DNA of 64,000 nucleotides from Linum tenue (GCA_946122785.1 CAMGYJ010000002.1:62397703-62461702), one strand, 5' to 3'; positions 11,625 to 24,837 are shown, counted from the stretch's first letter. Notes: generated by a model not told the origin, from the sequence alone. A program made the numbers and translations.

Positions 11625-13010
11625 GGGGAAATTAATATAACAACACAGATCCATTCGGTTGCGACTTCATTTGCGGTATAAGATATGCCACCGAGGGGCA
11701 TAGGTAACCTTTTGGAGTATTAGATCGTGGAAAATATGTATACCACCAGAATGCATGGTTCACTATTATGGGTTAAACCACGATGGGGGTGGTTCACTAT
11801 TTGCGAAACATAACGGTGGCTCTAGAGTTGGTGTAACATAGCCAAGCCAGTTATGAAGCCCAACGTAGATTATTCACGTTGGGCCCGATGCATTTTGACT
11901 CATGTGAAATAATGTAGCCGAGGCCGTTGTTGTTCTACTAAGTTTCAGATAGCCAAATGGTTTCTCATACGTGATTTTCACACGACAAGAACTACGTCAC
12001 ATGGAAGGTAACCTAGATGGTGAATAGAAGGGGAGAATGTGGAAATAAACACAGGGTTGTTACTACGTCGACTCTAGAGATAGCTTACAATAAATATCCA
12101 AAACGATCTGAAGCTTGTGACGAAAAATCAATCTATTTGGTATAAATCCAGTACCATATTGCCAACACGATAGAAAGAACCAATGTATATATTTGTTCAC
12201 CAACCTCCATTAGTATGAGGACTTTTCGAAAGAAACTCAAAAGTAAACCCCGTATGGACTGACCTTAAGCAAACAATATCATGTCAATAAATTAGTGGAT
12301 TTCGAAAAGGGATATCATGAGACGGCTTTTAAATTTCGGATTTGGGGCTTTATACTTTCTGTTTGTTGCGCTCTCCTTTTGTGACTTCAAGATTCGAGAT
12401 TTATGCATCTGTCCCACGAATAGAAGGAGTTATACGTCTCTCTGGTTGGTCAAGTAGAAATCTGCATAGGATAGTTCCTTGCGTTGCATGGCATGTCGAT
12501 ACAAGGTGTTTGACGGAGCAACATTGTAGCCAAAGGAAGGAAATTAAGTTCGTGGTCCTAGTCCTCATTCGAACATTGCTAGTAGAAGTGCGGACCAAGA
12601 AACAATTGTTTGGTTCTATATGATCACTTTGTGGGTTCTTTTTTAAATCAGAGTAATTGTTATTGGACGAGTATTGGTAGAGTTTTGACATTGCACCGCT
12701 AGAAAAGCTCATTTCAGTGAGAGCTATATTCATAAAATTAAAAAGGTATATAGTTTTATTTTTATTTCGATAACGATATTGTACTGCTATGATAGGCATT
12801 AATAATATTCGAGCCCATTTGAGCAATTGTCCGTTTTGTGTTTTTTTAATATTCAGCAGATTATAAACATTTGTCATTCTGAATTGCATAACTTTTACAT
12901 AACATTTTCGACTATATTTTGTGTAAAAAATATCTCTCCGCCATGCAAAAGTTATAATACATACTACTATGTACAATTTTCAACCTACATTTATATACAA
13001 AAATATCATT
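11625..13010. repeat. X repeat copy 4 (subfamily B)
   Basis: Aligns with copies at 1,586 and 22,214. A 191-codon minus-strand frame (12,976-12,401) spans part of it but is interrupted or shortened in sister copies and has no recognisable domain, so I treat it as chance open frame within a decayed repeat. 13,011-13,440 is the conserved 3' flank of the next peptide gene. Confidence 0.65.
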
Positions 13011-13527
13011 GTTAGACCAACCTAAGATGTCAAAAATCCCAATATTACAAAAAAAAAAAAATAGACATTGAGTGAAACACTTAAATACCATATAATGAAT
13101 CTGTTCGATTAAAAAAAATCTTATTCTTGTGTGACTTATGAATAAATTTCTTATCTTTCATTAACGATGTAATTATGTTATTTCATGTACACGAGCATAA
13201 TCAAGCAAAAAATAAATATTTTTTAAGCAAATTTGTTGATAAAATGATGTAGCAATTAAATTAGGAAAATAGGAGTTTGTTACTCATTCAACATTGAAAA
13301 CTACAACTTGAAAAGTTTCATGAATCGTATGTCACACGAACAGCAAGAACTGAGATTAAGAGGAAAATTGGGTTGTGCATACCCTTTTTATTATAGTAAG
13401 TATATATGTCACACGATTATTACGACACATATTGTAATGCTTGGGAAGTTTCATGAATCGTATGACACATGAAACTACGATGATCATGATTGGTGTCCAT
13501 ATGTATTGGGTTGATCAGATTTATGTA

Positions 13528-13984
13528 TTAATGGTCGTCCCCGGGAGATGGTGCGTCATGGTTTTTGTTATGATGAGGTTTCTCACCGTCACAATCAATT
13601 TCATCTCCGTTTACTCCCGCAACATTCGAAGACAACGGTGCTGGCGGGGAGGTGTCACTGGCCGCCTATATTTAAAACCAATACAGGATTAAATTAGAAA
13701 TATTTGTTCATCTGGTTAACTACGTACATGAATCATATAATTAACAATATATATCAAGCTGCTGCGTAGTTCCAACTTTTTCATTAACATGGCAGGAAGT
13801 CAAAAAGAACGCATGCATGCACCGATCGTGAAATCACCTGATGGACGCCGTCAACCTTAACCGAAGCTGTGGAAGGGAGCGGTGATGACTTGGTTGCTGA
13901 AAGTCGGAGCCCGGAAGAGCTACTGCAGACTAGAAGGCAAGCAGCGACTAACACGAACAACAAAATACAAGCTTTCGAAGCCAT
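13528..13984 (-). CDS. Small secreted peptide precursor, copy 2
   Basis: Exon 1 is 13,984-13,838 and exon 2 is 13,665-13,528, with a 172-bp intron. Exon 1 encodes the same residues as copy 1. In exon 2 the codon after the Cys reads Asp instead of the Asn of copies 1 and 5. The acceptor context is altered by one base (AAATATAG) but remains AG. The upstream region is cut at the TATA box and joined to the leader of the next X repeat, so this copy has lost its original distal promoter. Confidence 0.7.
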
Positions 13985-14084
13985 AGCTACAAATTTATAT
14001 GTTGAGGAAAATTTGCTTCTGCTTTTGAACTGTGAGTTTTAGCTTTGTAAGTTAATACTGAAAGGAGAGTGGTGTCGATCAAGG

Positions 14085-14090
14085 TTTATA
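14085..14090 (-). promoter_or_regulatory. Rearranged TATA region of peptide gene copy 2
   Basis: The shared sequence ends inside the TATA box: GGAATATAAACC here versus GTGTATATAAACC in copies 1, 3 and 4. Beyond it lies the X-repeat leader (TTCCAGCCAACAG), where the other copies have GCCGGATTTGGCTG on the minus strand. A TATA-like core survives, but all upstream elements differ. Confidence 0.5.
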
Positions 14091-15790
14091 TTCCAGCCAA
14101 CAGTATATATATATGCATACGGAATCAAGTTAGATTTACAGATCCAAATCGATGGAAGAAACTAATTTCGTGATGGAGAATGATAAAGTATACTAGTTAG
14201 CGTTATTGAAAGTCGACGAGTAAAACAACATCGACGGTGGGGTGACATTGTCGTTTCTTCTGAAGCGTTATATAAACGATGTTCAAGACAGAGTGGTGCG
14301 AGTTTCGTCCGTATAGCTTGGTCGCCCAATCAGTGACACTTGTTAACAATAGCATCATCACAACTTTGACAGTGATGCGATGGTAAGCAACGATGTTGAG
14401 CACCAATTTGGAATAATAATATCACAATAAAGATCCATTTGGTTGCGACTTCATTTGCCGTATAAGATATGCCATCGAGGGGCTTAGGTAACCTTTTGGA
14501 GTATTAGATCGTGGAAAATATGTATACCACCAGAATGCATGGTTCACTATTATGGGTTAAACCACGATGGGGGTGGTTCACTATTTGCGAAACATAACGG
14601 TGGCTCTAGAGGTGGTGTGACATAGCCAAGCCAGTTATGAAGCCCAGCGTAGATTATTCACGTTGGGTCCGATGCATTTTGACTCATGTGAAATAATGTA
14701 GCCGAGACCGTTGTTGTTCGACTAAGTTTCAGATTAGCCAAATGGATTCTCATACGTGATTTTCACACGACAATACTACGTCACATGGAAGGTAACCTAG
14801 ATGATGAATAGAAGGGGAGAATGTGGATACAAACACGGGGATTACTACGTCGACTCTAGAGATAGCTTCCAATAAATATCTAAAACGATGTGAAGCTTGT
14901 GACGAAAAATCAATCTCTTTGGTATAAATCAAGTACCGCATTGCCAACACGATAGAAAGAACCTATGTATATATTTGTTCACCAACCTCCATTAGTATGA
15001 GGACTTTTCGAAAGGAACTCAAAAGTAAACCCCGTATGGACTGACCTTAAGCAAACAATATCATGTCAATAAATTAGTCTATTTCGAGAAGGGATATCAG
15101 AGACTTGTTTTAAATTTCGAATTTGGGGCTTTATACTTTAAGTTTGTTGAATCCTCCTTTTGTGACTTGAAGATTCGAGATTTATGCATCTGTCCCACGA
15201 ATAGAATGAGTTATACGGCTTTCTGGTTGGTCAAGTAGAAATCTGCATAGGATAATTCCGTGTATTGCAGGGCATGTCGATACAAGGTGTTTGACGGCGC
15301 AACATAGTAGCCAATGGAAGGAAATTAAGTTCGTGGTCCTAGTCCTCGTTCGAACATTTCTAGTAGAAGTGTGGACCAAGAAACAATTGTTTGGTTCTAT
15401 ATGATCCCTTTGTGGGTTCTTTTTTAAATCAGAGTATTTGTTATTGGACGAGTATTTGTAGAGTTTCGACATTGCACCGCTAGAAAAGCTCATTTCAATG
15501 ATAGCTATATTCATAAAATTAAAAAGGTATATATTTTTATTTTTATTTCAATAGCGATATTGTACTGCTATGATAGGCATTAATAATATTCGAGCCCATT
15601 TGAGCAATTGTCCGCTTTGTGTTTTTTTTAATATTCAACAGATTATAAAACATTTGTCATTCTGAATTGCATAAGTTTTACATAACATTGTCGACTATAT
15701 TTCGTGTAAAAAATATCTCTCCGCCATGCAAAAGTTATAATACATACTACTATGTACAATTTTCAACCTACTTTTATATACAAAAAAAAA
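14091..15790. repeat. C-type leader and X repeat copy 5
   Basis: Aligns along its whole length with the copies at 3,721, 5,800 and 25,651. 15,791-16,262 is the conserved 3' flank of peptide gene copy 3. Confidence 0.65.
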
Positions 15791-16262
15791 AAAAACAATA
15801 AACATTGAGTGAAACACTTAAATACCAAACCTGTTCGATTAAAAAAAAATCTTGTTCTAGTGTGACTTAAGAATAAATTTCTTATCTTTCATTAACGATG
15901 TAATTGTGTTATTTCATGTACACGAGCATAATCAAGCAAAAAATAAATATTTTTTAAGCAAATTTGTTGATAAAATGATGTAGCAATTAAATTAGGAAAA
16001 TAGGAGTTTGTTACTCATTCAACATTGAAAACTACAACTTGAAAAGTTTCATGAATCGTATGTCACACGAACAGCAAGAACTGAGATTAAGAGGAAAATT
16101 GGGTTGTGCATACCCTTTTTATTATAGTAAGTATATATGTCACCCGATTAGCTATTACGACACATATTGTAATGCTTGGGAAGTTTCATGAATCGTATGA
16201 CACATGAAACTACGATGATCATGATTGGTGTCCATATGTATTGGGTTGATCAGATTTATGTA

Positions 16263-16719
16263 TTAATGGTCGTCCCCGGGAGATGGTGCGTCATGGTTTT
16301 TGTTATGATGAGGTTTCTCACCGTCACAATCAATTTCATCTCCGTTTACTCCCGCAACATTCGAAGACAACGGTGCTGGCGGGGAGGTGTCACTGGCCGC
16401 CTATATATAAAACCAATACAGGATTAAATTAGAAATATTTGTTCATCTGGTTAACTACGTACATGAATCATATAATTAACAATATATATCTAGCTGCTGC
16501 GTAGTTCCAACTTTTTCATTAACATGGCAGGAAGTCAAAAAGAACGCATGCATGCACCGATCGTGAAATCACCTGATGGACGCCGTCAACCTTAACCGAA
16601 GCTGTGGAAGGGAGCGGTGATGACTTGGTTGCTGAAAGTCGGAGCCCGGAAGAGCTACTGCAGAATAGAAGGCAAGCAGCGACTAACACGAACAACAAAA
16701 TACAAGCTTTCGAAGCCAT
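16263..16719 (-). CDS. Small secreted peptide precursor, copy 3
   Basis: Exon 1 is 16,719-16,573 and exon 2 is 16,400-16,263, with the same 172-bp phase-0 intron. One substitution in the signal peptide core (Val19 to Phe, giving LLFCSSSS) and Asp after the Cys in exon 2. The TATA box and proximal promoter match copy 1. Upstream, two younger insertions (17,032 and 17,689) split what was the upstream flank. Confidence 0.72.
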
Positions 16720-16819
16720 AGCTACAAATTTATATGTTGAGGAAAATTTGCTTCTGCTTTTGAACTGTGAGTTTTAGCTTTGTAAGTTAATACTGAAAGG
16801 AGAGTGGTGTCGATCAAGG

Positions 16820-16827
16820 TTTATATA
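16820..16827 (-). promoter_or_regulatory. TATA box of peptide gene copy 3
   Basis: TATATAAA on the minus strand at the same distance from the ATG as in copy 1. Confidence 0.55.
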
Positions 16828-17031
16828 CACAGCCAAATCCGGCCGGCAGGAATTAAGACTCCAAATTTGATTTTGCGTGAGAAACAGGAATGTAAAGAAT
16901 TAGCTTTCGTACGTACTCCTTTCTGCTATAGTTTGTCGTTAATCCTTTGGCCAAATTGCGAAGCCCGGATACACAAACCCTCTTCCTTTTGTTTAATCTT
17001 TTGAGTTGAGAATATTTGTCTGACTGTCTCG

Positions 17032-17586
17032 TAGGGATGGCAATTTTGCCCATACCCATGGGTATTTTACTATCCAACCCAATTGGGTTGGGTATGAGAT
17101 CCAAATATATGGATATGGGTAAAGTTTGATGGGTTTGTACCCATACCCATTTACTTTGGGTTGGGTTGGGTTTATAACAAATGGATTTGGGTTTGTACCC
17201 ATGCCCAAATACAAATTACAGTTTGGTACCTAAACTTAATAGATGTGCATATTTAGTACCTAAATTTAATTTTTTTTGCATATAAGTCCTCAAAATATCG
17301 ATGGAAAATTACGTTTTGGTACCTAAATTTTTTTGGTCTTACATTTTGGTACCTAAACTTTTCAAGTTTTACAAATAGGTCTAATTTTTGCATGTGTAGT
17401 TAAAACACCCTCAAGTAAATGGATATCCATATCCAACCCATACCCATTTAGATAATATCCATATCTAACCCAAACCCATATACAAATCCCAAACCCATAC
17501 ACATATCACCCAAACCCTACCCATAATAAATGGGTCTACTTGGGTTTGGGCAAAATTACCCATGGGTGGGTAAATTGCCATCCCTA
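17032..17586. mobile_element. hAT-type MITE, 555 bp
   Basis: Termini are TAGGGATGGCAATTTTGCCC and its inverted match ending TTGCCATCCCTA, the classical plant hAT terminal repeat. An 8-bp target duplication CTGTCTCG flanks it at 17,024-17,031 and 17,587-17,594. The paralogous uninterrupted site (GACTGTCTCGTCAGCTAG) is present near 8,660 and 48,610. There is no transposase; the interior is rich in CCCATACCCAT-type repeats. Confidence 0.92.
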
Positions 17587-17688
17587 CTGTCTCGTCATCT
17601 AGTCAAAGTTTGAATCCTATATAGGATATATTATCGCATTAGTTTACTATAATAGAGATCATACCCTAACCTCTAATGGGTAAACCCC

Positions 17689-18556
17689 GGAAATGGATCA
17701 GGTGAGTAACTTTATGCTGAGTAACTATGAGTAACCCGCCCACATCAGCATGACATCAGCATCCTCTCTCTCCTGGAAAGCATTTAATTTTCTTCTCTTT
17801 AATCTTTGACGGACGATTTCTCATTCGTTTTAAGTCGAAATTTAATTTTTTTTGCACAGTTAGATCAGATTAATTGTGCTCTTCAAAATGATATCCACTT
17901 TGATATATTTTTCGAACAAAAAAAAAATTGAGTCATTTTTTACCAGTCTATACCATATGGTATTGACTGGTATTGAAATAAGAGCATACCTATGGTTTGA
18001 AAAGCGTACCATGGTGGTATGAACAAACCAAGACTGTAGGATGATTGAATACATGATAGTAGAAGTATATTAATTGTCATTTACGACTTTTAACATTGTA
18101 TACCATAAGATACCATAAAATACCACCCCGTACCAGGGTGGTATTGTATGGTATTTGGTGGTATTTTTTGGTCTTGTAATTTGTTCACCCAGAAATTTGT
18201 AGATCCAATAGATCATGATGAACTCGTCCCTGCTGTGCAAACGTTTTCAAAAACGAATGAAAAACGAAGAAGATACCATATGGTATGCAGTTGGTACCGA
18301 GAGGTCAAAATTTTTTATCCCTCAAAAAATATTGAAAATTGATCTCATTTTGTAGAGCACGATGAACTCGTTCCATATGTGCAAAAAAAATTAAAATCCG
18401 AGTTAAAACGAAAAAGATATGAGTCAATTAAGATAGCTAGTGAAAATAAAAATGGTCTTTAATTCTCCATCCTTAGATCTGGATTTTCTAAATGAAGGGT
18501 CCAGATTTGGTTATTGATGAGTGCATAACCATGGGTTATGCACCCTATCTTGAGCC
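17689..18556 (+). mobile_element. Composite unit 1 (868 bp), forward
   Basis: Begins GGAAATGGATCAGGT and ends CTTGAGCC. It is bounded by GTAAACCCC at 17,680-17,688 and again at 18,557-18,565. The interior carries many TACCATATGGTA-like short palindromes and TACCACC...GGTGGTA motifs. No coding domain. The 8-10-bp direct repeats and long inverted arms with unit 2 suggest a Mutator-like non-autonomous family, but a single unit has no obvious terminal inverted repeat. Confidence 0.6.
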
Positions 18557-18565
18557 GTAAACCCC

Positions 18566-19443
18566 GGCTCAAGGGCTCAAGATAGGGTGCATAACCCATG
18601 GTTATGCATCCATCAATAACCAAATCTGGACTCTTCATTTAGAAAATCCAGATCTAAGAATGGAGAATTAAATGTCATTTTTATTTTCACTAGCTTTCTT
18701 AATTGACTCATATCTTTTTCGTTTTAACTCGGATTTTAATTTTTTTTGCACAGATGGAACGAGTACATCGTGCTCTACAAAATGAGATCAATTTTCAATA
18801 TTTTTTTAGGGAAAAAAAATTTTGGCCTCTCGGTACCAACTGCATACCATATGGTATCTTCTTCGTTTTTCATTCGTTTTTGAAAACATTTGCACAGCAG
18901 GGACTGAGTTCATCATGATCTATTGGATCTACAAATTTCTGGGTGAACAAATTACAAGACCAAAAAATACCATCAAATACCATACAATACCACCCTGGTA
19001 CGAGGTGGTATTTTATGGTATTTTATGGTATACAATGTTAAAAGTCGTAAATGACAATTAATATACTTCTACTATCGTGTATTCAATCATCCTACAGTCT
19101 TGGTTTGTTCATACCACCATGGTACGCTTTTCAGACCATAGGTATGCTCTTATTTCAATACCAGTAAATACCATATGGTATAGACTGGTAAAAAATGGCT
19201 CAATTTTTTTTTTGTTCGAAAAATATATCAAAGTGGATATCATTTTGAAGAGCACAATTAATCTGATCTAACTGTGCAAAAAAAATTAAATTTCGACTTA
19301 AAACGAGTGAGAAATCGTCCGTCAAAGATTAAGTAGGGGAAAATTAAAGGCTTTCCAGGAGAGAGAGGATGCTGATGTCATGCTGATGTGGGCGGGTTAC
19401 TCATAGTTACTCACTATAAGGTTACTGACCTGATCCATTCCCC
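18566..19443 (-). mobile_element. Composite unit 2, inverted
   Basis: Near-perfect inverted copy of unit 1, starting GGCTCAAGGGCTCAAGATAG (an 8-bp duplication of GGCTCAAG at its edge) and ending CCTGATCCATTCC. With unit 1 it forms a palindrome of about 1.75 kb centred on GTAAACCCC at 18,557. Transcription across it would give a long hairpin. Confidence 0.6.
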
Positions 19444-20452
19444 GGCTCAAGATAGGATGCATAACCATGGGTTATGCACCTATCAATAATCAAATCTGAA
19501 CCCTTCCTTTAGAAAATTCAGATCTAAGGATGGAGAATTAAAGACTATTTTTATTTTCACTAGCTTTCTTAATTGACTCATATCTTTTTTGTTTTAACTC
19601 GGATTTTAATTTTTTTTGCACAGATGGAACGAGTTCACCGTGCTCTACAAAATGAGATCAAATTTAAATATTTTTTTAGGAAAAAAAAATTCTGGCCTCT
19701 CGGTACCAACGACATACCATATGGTATCTTCTTCGTTTTTAATTTGTTTTTGAAAATGTTTGCACAGCAGGGATGAGTTCATCATGATCTACTGGATCTA
19801 CAAATTTCTGGGTGAACAAATTACAAGACCAAAAAATACCACACAATACCATACAATACCACCCTGGTACGGGGTGGTATTGTATGGTATCTTCTTCGTT
19901 TTTAATTCGTTTTTGAAAACGTTTGCACAGAAGGGACGAGTTCATCATGATCTATTGGATCTACAAATTTCTGGGTGAACAAATTACAGGACCAAAAAAT
20001 ACCACACAATACCATACAATACCACCCTGGTACGGGGTGGTATTGTGTGGTATACAATGTTAAAAGTCGTAAATTACAATTAATATACTTCTACTATCAT
20101 GTATTCAACCATCTTACAGTATTGGTTTGTTCATACCACCATGGTACGTTTTTCAAAACATAGGTATGCTTTTATTTCAATACCATATGGTATAGGCTGG
20201 TAAAAAATGGCTCAATTTTTTTTGTTCGAAAAATATATTAAAGTGGATATCATTTTGAAGAGCACAATTAATCTGATCTAACTGTGCAAAAAAATTAAAT
20301 TTCGACTTAAAATGAGCGAGAAATCGTCCATCAAAGATTAAAGAGGGAAAAATTAAAGGCTTTCCATGAGAGAGAGGATGCTGATGTCATGCTGATGTGG
20401 ACGGGTTACTCATGGTTATTCACCATAAAGTTACTGACCTGATCCATTCCCG
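19444..20452 (-). mobile_element. Composite unit 3, inverted, with internal duplication
   Basis: A third copy in the orientation of unit 2. It is longer because a roughly 165-bp internal stretch (about 19,721-19,886) is tandemly duplicated to about 20,050. It ends CCATTCCCG, followed by GTAAACCCC (20,453-20,461). The sequence then resumes AGTCTCTAATTCTCC, as at the uninterrupted paralogue near 8,795. Confidence 0.6.
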
Positions 20453-20461
20453 GTAAACCCC

Positions 20462-20625
20462 AGTCTCTAATTCTCCAACTCAAATCACAAAATAAGAGAT
20501 TCAATTAATACAAAAATAATAACAAAATGTTATGATACATGGAAACATATTATGGAGATCCAATAAGTGTGAACGCCGGTGTTTAACATATATACGCAAG
20601 GTGTACGCTATATTTTCTATTTACC
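20462..20625. other. Upstream flank of peptide unit 3, resumed
   Basis: Continues the paralogous sequence of 8,800-8,950 after the composite insertion, then is cut at about 20,625 where the third LTR element begins in mid-LTR. Confidence 0.55.
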
Positions 20626-22213
20626 AAGAGTCAACACTCAAGAACCAAATGGATTTTTCTATTCATCAAAATCTCAATTGTTTGCCAAAATTCGTGGCTT
20701 ACAACCCTTTAAATGGGTATAGAAAATAAATCTAATGAAAACACCAAAAAGAAAAATAATTTTACACGAAAAAGGAAACAAAAATCGACAGGACCCGAAA
20801 CCCGGTCTAAATACCTGGTTGGGTAATTTACCATCATGGCCGTAGAAAATTCTAGGACCGAATCCTCGGTCTCCCCTTCCATTTCCCCGGTCGGGGAATT
20901 GACACTTTCGGCCGGGGGTCTGATGCTTGTCAAAATCACATTAGTCCTTCACCATTGAAACAGATTTTCCCTCAAAGCTTTCCATCCTGACTTCCAAACA
21001 AAATTGTCTAAGGGACTCCAGTTAGGTTCACCATCTTGTTGTCTCTTCTTCATGTACTTCCACTGACAGAAAAGACAATCATACACACAAATTTGCCATT
21101 ACGCCCTTGTTTCCCTCCATAAAATCTTCGCTCCCATTCTGCAAATCCCGTTGTCGTAGTTCTTTGCGTAGCAGCGACAAACCTTAAAGCTTGGGAGTTT
21201 CTGCAAGAAAAATCACCATAATCGTAAAAAGGATCACTATGAATGACCTGCGCTTTTTCCACCGCGACTAGCTCATAGGAATCTCCATCTTCCTTTTGCG
21301 GTTCTTGGAAGTTAATCGATAATTTCTCTGCTTCAAGATTTGCCTCCTTCTCCTCATCCTCTTCCTCCTCCTCTTCAGAACTCAAACTCTGTTGCGCCCG
21401 AGAACTCGAACTCTGATCAGCCATAGTTAGAAGCATAACTCCCACCTAAGCCATATGTGCTAATATCTGTCTCATGGCGTCTTCAACGTTTGGCTCCATG
21501 GTTTGCATCTTTGATGTCTTCCTCGCCAGGCTCTTGCCCTGATTTGAACAAAAAAAAAAAAAAAACACACAAACCAAAATCCAATATATATATTCAACCC
21601 ACGTCCAGTTTTGTGACTAATGAATATTTTTTTTCAACTCTTTTTTTTTCCTCCGTGAATAGTACACGATTTTTTTTTAAACAATGAAAACAAAATAAAA
21701 ATAACACAAATAGCCGCTGAGTTTGAAGCGGGCTCTAATAACACCTGATGTAAGATAAATCCGCGAATCCGAACTCTCTCACGAATCAGAATACGCAGCT
21801 CTCACATTTTAGGATTTTCTGGGATTTTCTCTAAACAACTCAAAAATAAAAGGATAGGATGCAAAAGGATTGTCGTACAACTTCAACACACGGAAAGAGG
21901 CTCGAAGAATATCAGGGTAGATGCCCGACCATGATCAAGGGTAATACTTGATCGATACAGAGCTCAACGAGTTTGGAATCCACCAAAACTCACATTTAAG
22001 AGTAAACACTCAAGAAGCAAAAGGGCTTTTCTATTCATCAAATTCTCAATTGTTTGCCAAATTTTGTGGCTTACAACCCTTTAAATAGGTATGGAAAAAA
22101 AACCTGATGAAGACACCAAATAGGAAAATAATTATACACGAAAAAGCAAACAAAAATCAGCAGGACCCGAAACCCGGTCTAAATACCCGGTCGGGTAATT
22201 TACCGACCTGGCA
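20626..22213 (-). mobile_element. Non-autonomous LTR retrotransposon, copy 3 (3' LTR truncated)
   Basis: The 5' LTR is 21,746-22,213 (468 bp), the primer-binding site 21,732-21,743, and the internal region about 20,839-21,745. The 3' LTR is truncated on its outer side at about 20,626. The LTR length and sequence match copies 1 and 4 closely. Confidence 0.7.
21050..21508 (-). pseudogene. gag-like frame remnant, copy 3
   Basis: Same frame as the remnant at 10,485-10,943, with the shared TAG. Substitutions here include Asp for Glu before the Ser run and FQEPQKE for CPEPQ. No domain recognised. Confidence 0.4.
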
Positions 22214-23600
22214 GGGAAAATTAATATAACAACACAGATCCATTCGGTTGCGACATCATTTGCGGTATAAGATATGCCACCGAGGGGCATAGATAACCTT
22301 TTGGAGTATTAGATCGTGGAAAATATGTATACCACCAGAATGCATGGTTCACTATTATGGGTTAAACAACGATGGGGGTGGTTCACTATTTGCAAAACAT
22401 AACGGTAGCTGTAGAGGTGGTGTGACATAGCCAAGCCAGTTATGAAGCCCAGCGTAGATTATTCACGTTGGGTCCGATGCATTTTGACTCATGTGAAATA
22501 ATGTAGCCGAGACAGTTGTTGTTCGACTAAGTTTCAGATTAGCCAAATGGTTTCTCATACGTGATTTTCACACGACAAGAACTACGTCACATGGAAGGTA
22601 ACCTAGATGGTGAATAGAAGGGGAGAATGTGGAGATAAACACAGGGTTGTTACTACGTCGACTCTAGAGATAGCTTACAATAAATATCCAAAACGATCTG
22701 AAGCTTGTGACGAAAAATCAATCTATTTGGTATAAATCCAGTACCATATTGCCAACACGATAGAAAGAACCAATGTATATATTTGTTCACCAACCTCCAT
22801 TAGTATGAGGACTTTTCGAAAGAAACTCAAAAGTAAACCCCGTATGGACTGACCTTAAGCAAACAATATCATGTCAATAAATTAGTGGATTTCGAAAAGG
22901 GATATCATGAGACGGCTTTTAAATTTCGGATTTGGGGTTTTATACTTTCAGTTTGTTGCGCTCTCCTTTTGTGACTTCAAGATTCGAGATTTATGCATCT
23001 GTCCCACGAATAGAATGAGTTATACGTCTCTCTGGTTGGTCAAGTAGAAATCTGCATAGGATAGTTCCTTGCGTTGCATGGCATGTCGATACAAGGTGTT
23101 TGACGGAGCAACATTGTAGTCAAAGGTAGGAAATTAAGTTCGTGGTCCTAGTCCTCGTTCGAACATTGCTAGTAGAAGTGCGGACCAAGAAACAATTGTT
23201 TGGTTCTATATGATCACTTTGTGGGTTCTTTTTTAAATCAGAGTAATAGTTATTGGACGAGTATTGGTAGAGTTTTGACATTGCACCGCTAGAAAAGCTC
23301 ATTTCAGTGAGAGCTATATTCATAAATTTAAAAAGGTATATAGTTTTATTTTTATTTCGATAACGATATTGTACTGCTATGATAGGCATTAATAATATTC
23401 GAGCCCATTTGAGCAATTGTCCGTTTTGTGTTTTTTAATATTCAGCAGATTATAAAACATTTGTCATTCTGAATTGCATAATTTTTACATAACATTTTCG
23501 ACTGAATTTTGTGTGAAAAATATCTCTCCGCCATGCAAAAGTTATAATACATACTACTATGTACAATTTTCAACCTACTTTTATATACAAAAATATCATT
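22214..23600. repeat. X repeat copy 6 (subfamily B)
   Basis: Aligns with copies 1 and 4. Followed (23,601-24,117) by the conserved 3' flank of peptide gene copy 4. Confidence 0.65.
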
Positions 23601-24117
23601 GTTAGACCAACCTGAGATGTCAAAAATCCCAATATTACAAAAAAAAATAGACATTGAGTGAAACACTTAAATACCATATAATGAATCTGTTCGATTAAAA
23701 AAAATCTCATTCTTGTGTGACTTAAGAATAAATTTCTTATCTTTCATTAACGATGTAATTATGTTATTTCATGTACACGAGCATAATCAAGCAAAAAATA
23801 AATATTTTTTTAGCAAATTTGTTGATAAAATGATGTAGCAATTAAATTAGGAAGATAGGAGTTTGTTACTCATTCAACATTGAAAACTACAACTTGAAAA
23901 GTTTCATGAATCGTATGTCACACGAACAGCAAGAACTGAGATGAAGAGGAAAATTGGGTTGTGCATACCCTTTTTATTATAGTAAGTATATATGTCACAC
24001 AATTAGCTATTACGACACATATTGTAATGCTTGGGAAGTTTCATGAATCGTATGACACATGAAACTACGATGATCATGATTGGTGTCCATATGTATTGGG
24101 TTGATCAGATTTATGTA

Positions 24118-24574
24118 TTAATGGTCGTCCCCGGGAGATGGTGCGTCATGGTTTTTGTTATGATGAGGTTTCTCACCGTCACAATCAATTTCATCTCCGT
24201 TTACTCCCGCAACATTCGAAGACAACGGTGCTGGCGGGGAGGTGTCACTGGCCGCCTATATATAAAACCAATACAGGATTAAATTAGAAATATTTGTTCA
24301 TCTGGTTAACTACGTACATGAATCATATAATTAACAATATATATCAAGCTGCTGCGTAGTTCCAACTTTTTCATTAACATGGCAGGAAGTCAAAAAGAAC
24401 GCATGCATGCACCGATCGTGAAATCACCTGATGGACGCCGTCAACCTTAACCGAAGCTGTGGAAGGGAGCGGTGATGTCTTGGTTGCTGAAAGTCGGAGC
24501 CCGGAAGAGCTACTGCAGACTAGAAGGCAAGCAGCGACTAACACGAACAACAAAATACAAGCTTTCGAAGCCAT
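24118..24574 (-). CDS. Small secreted peptide precursor, copy 4
   Basis: Exon 1 is 24,574-24,428 and exon 2 is 24,255-24,118, with the same intron. Differs from copy 1 by Ser33 to Thr in the pro-region and Asp after the Cys. TATATAAA is conserved at 24,675-24,682. The distal upstream region diverges after about 24,860. Confidence 0.72.
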
Positions 24575-24674
24575 AGCTACAAATTTATATGTTGAGGAAA
24601 ATTTGCTTCTGCTTTTGAACTGTGAGTTTTAGCTTTGTAAGTTAATACTGAAAGGAGAGTGGTGTAGATCAAGG

Positions 24675-24682
24675 TTTATATA
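24675..24682 (-). promoter_or_regulatory. TATA box of peptide gene copy 4
   Basis: TATATAAA on the minus strand in the same context as copies 1 and 3. Confidence 0.55.
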
Positions 24683-24837
24683 CACAGCCAAATCCGGCCG
24701 GCAGGAATTAAGACTCCAAATTTGATTTTGCGTGAGAAACAGGAATGTAAAGAATTAGCTTTCGTACGTAATCCTTTCTGCTATAGTTTGTCGTTAATCC
24801 TTAGGCCATATTGCGAAGCCCGGATACATAAACCCTC

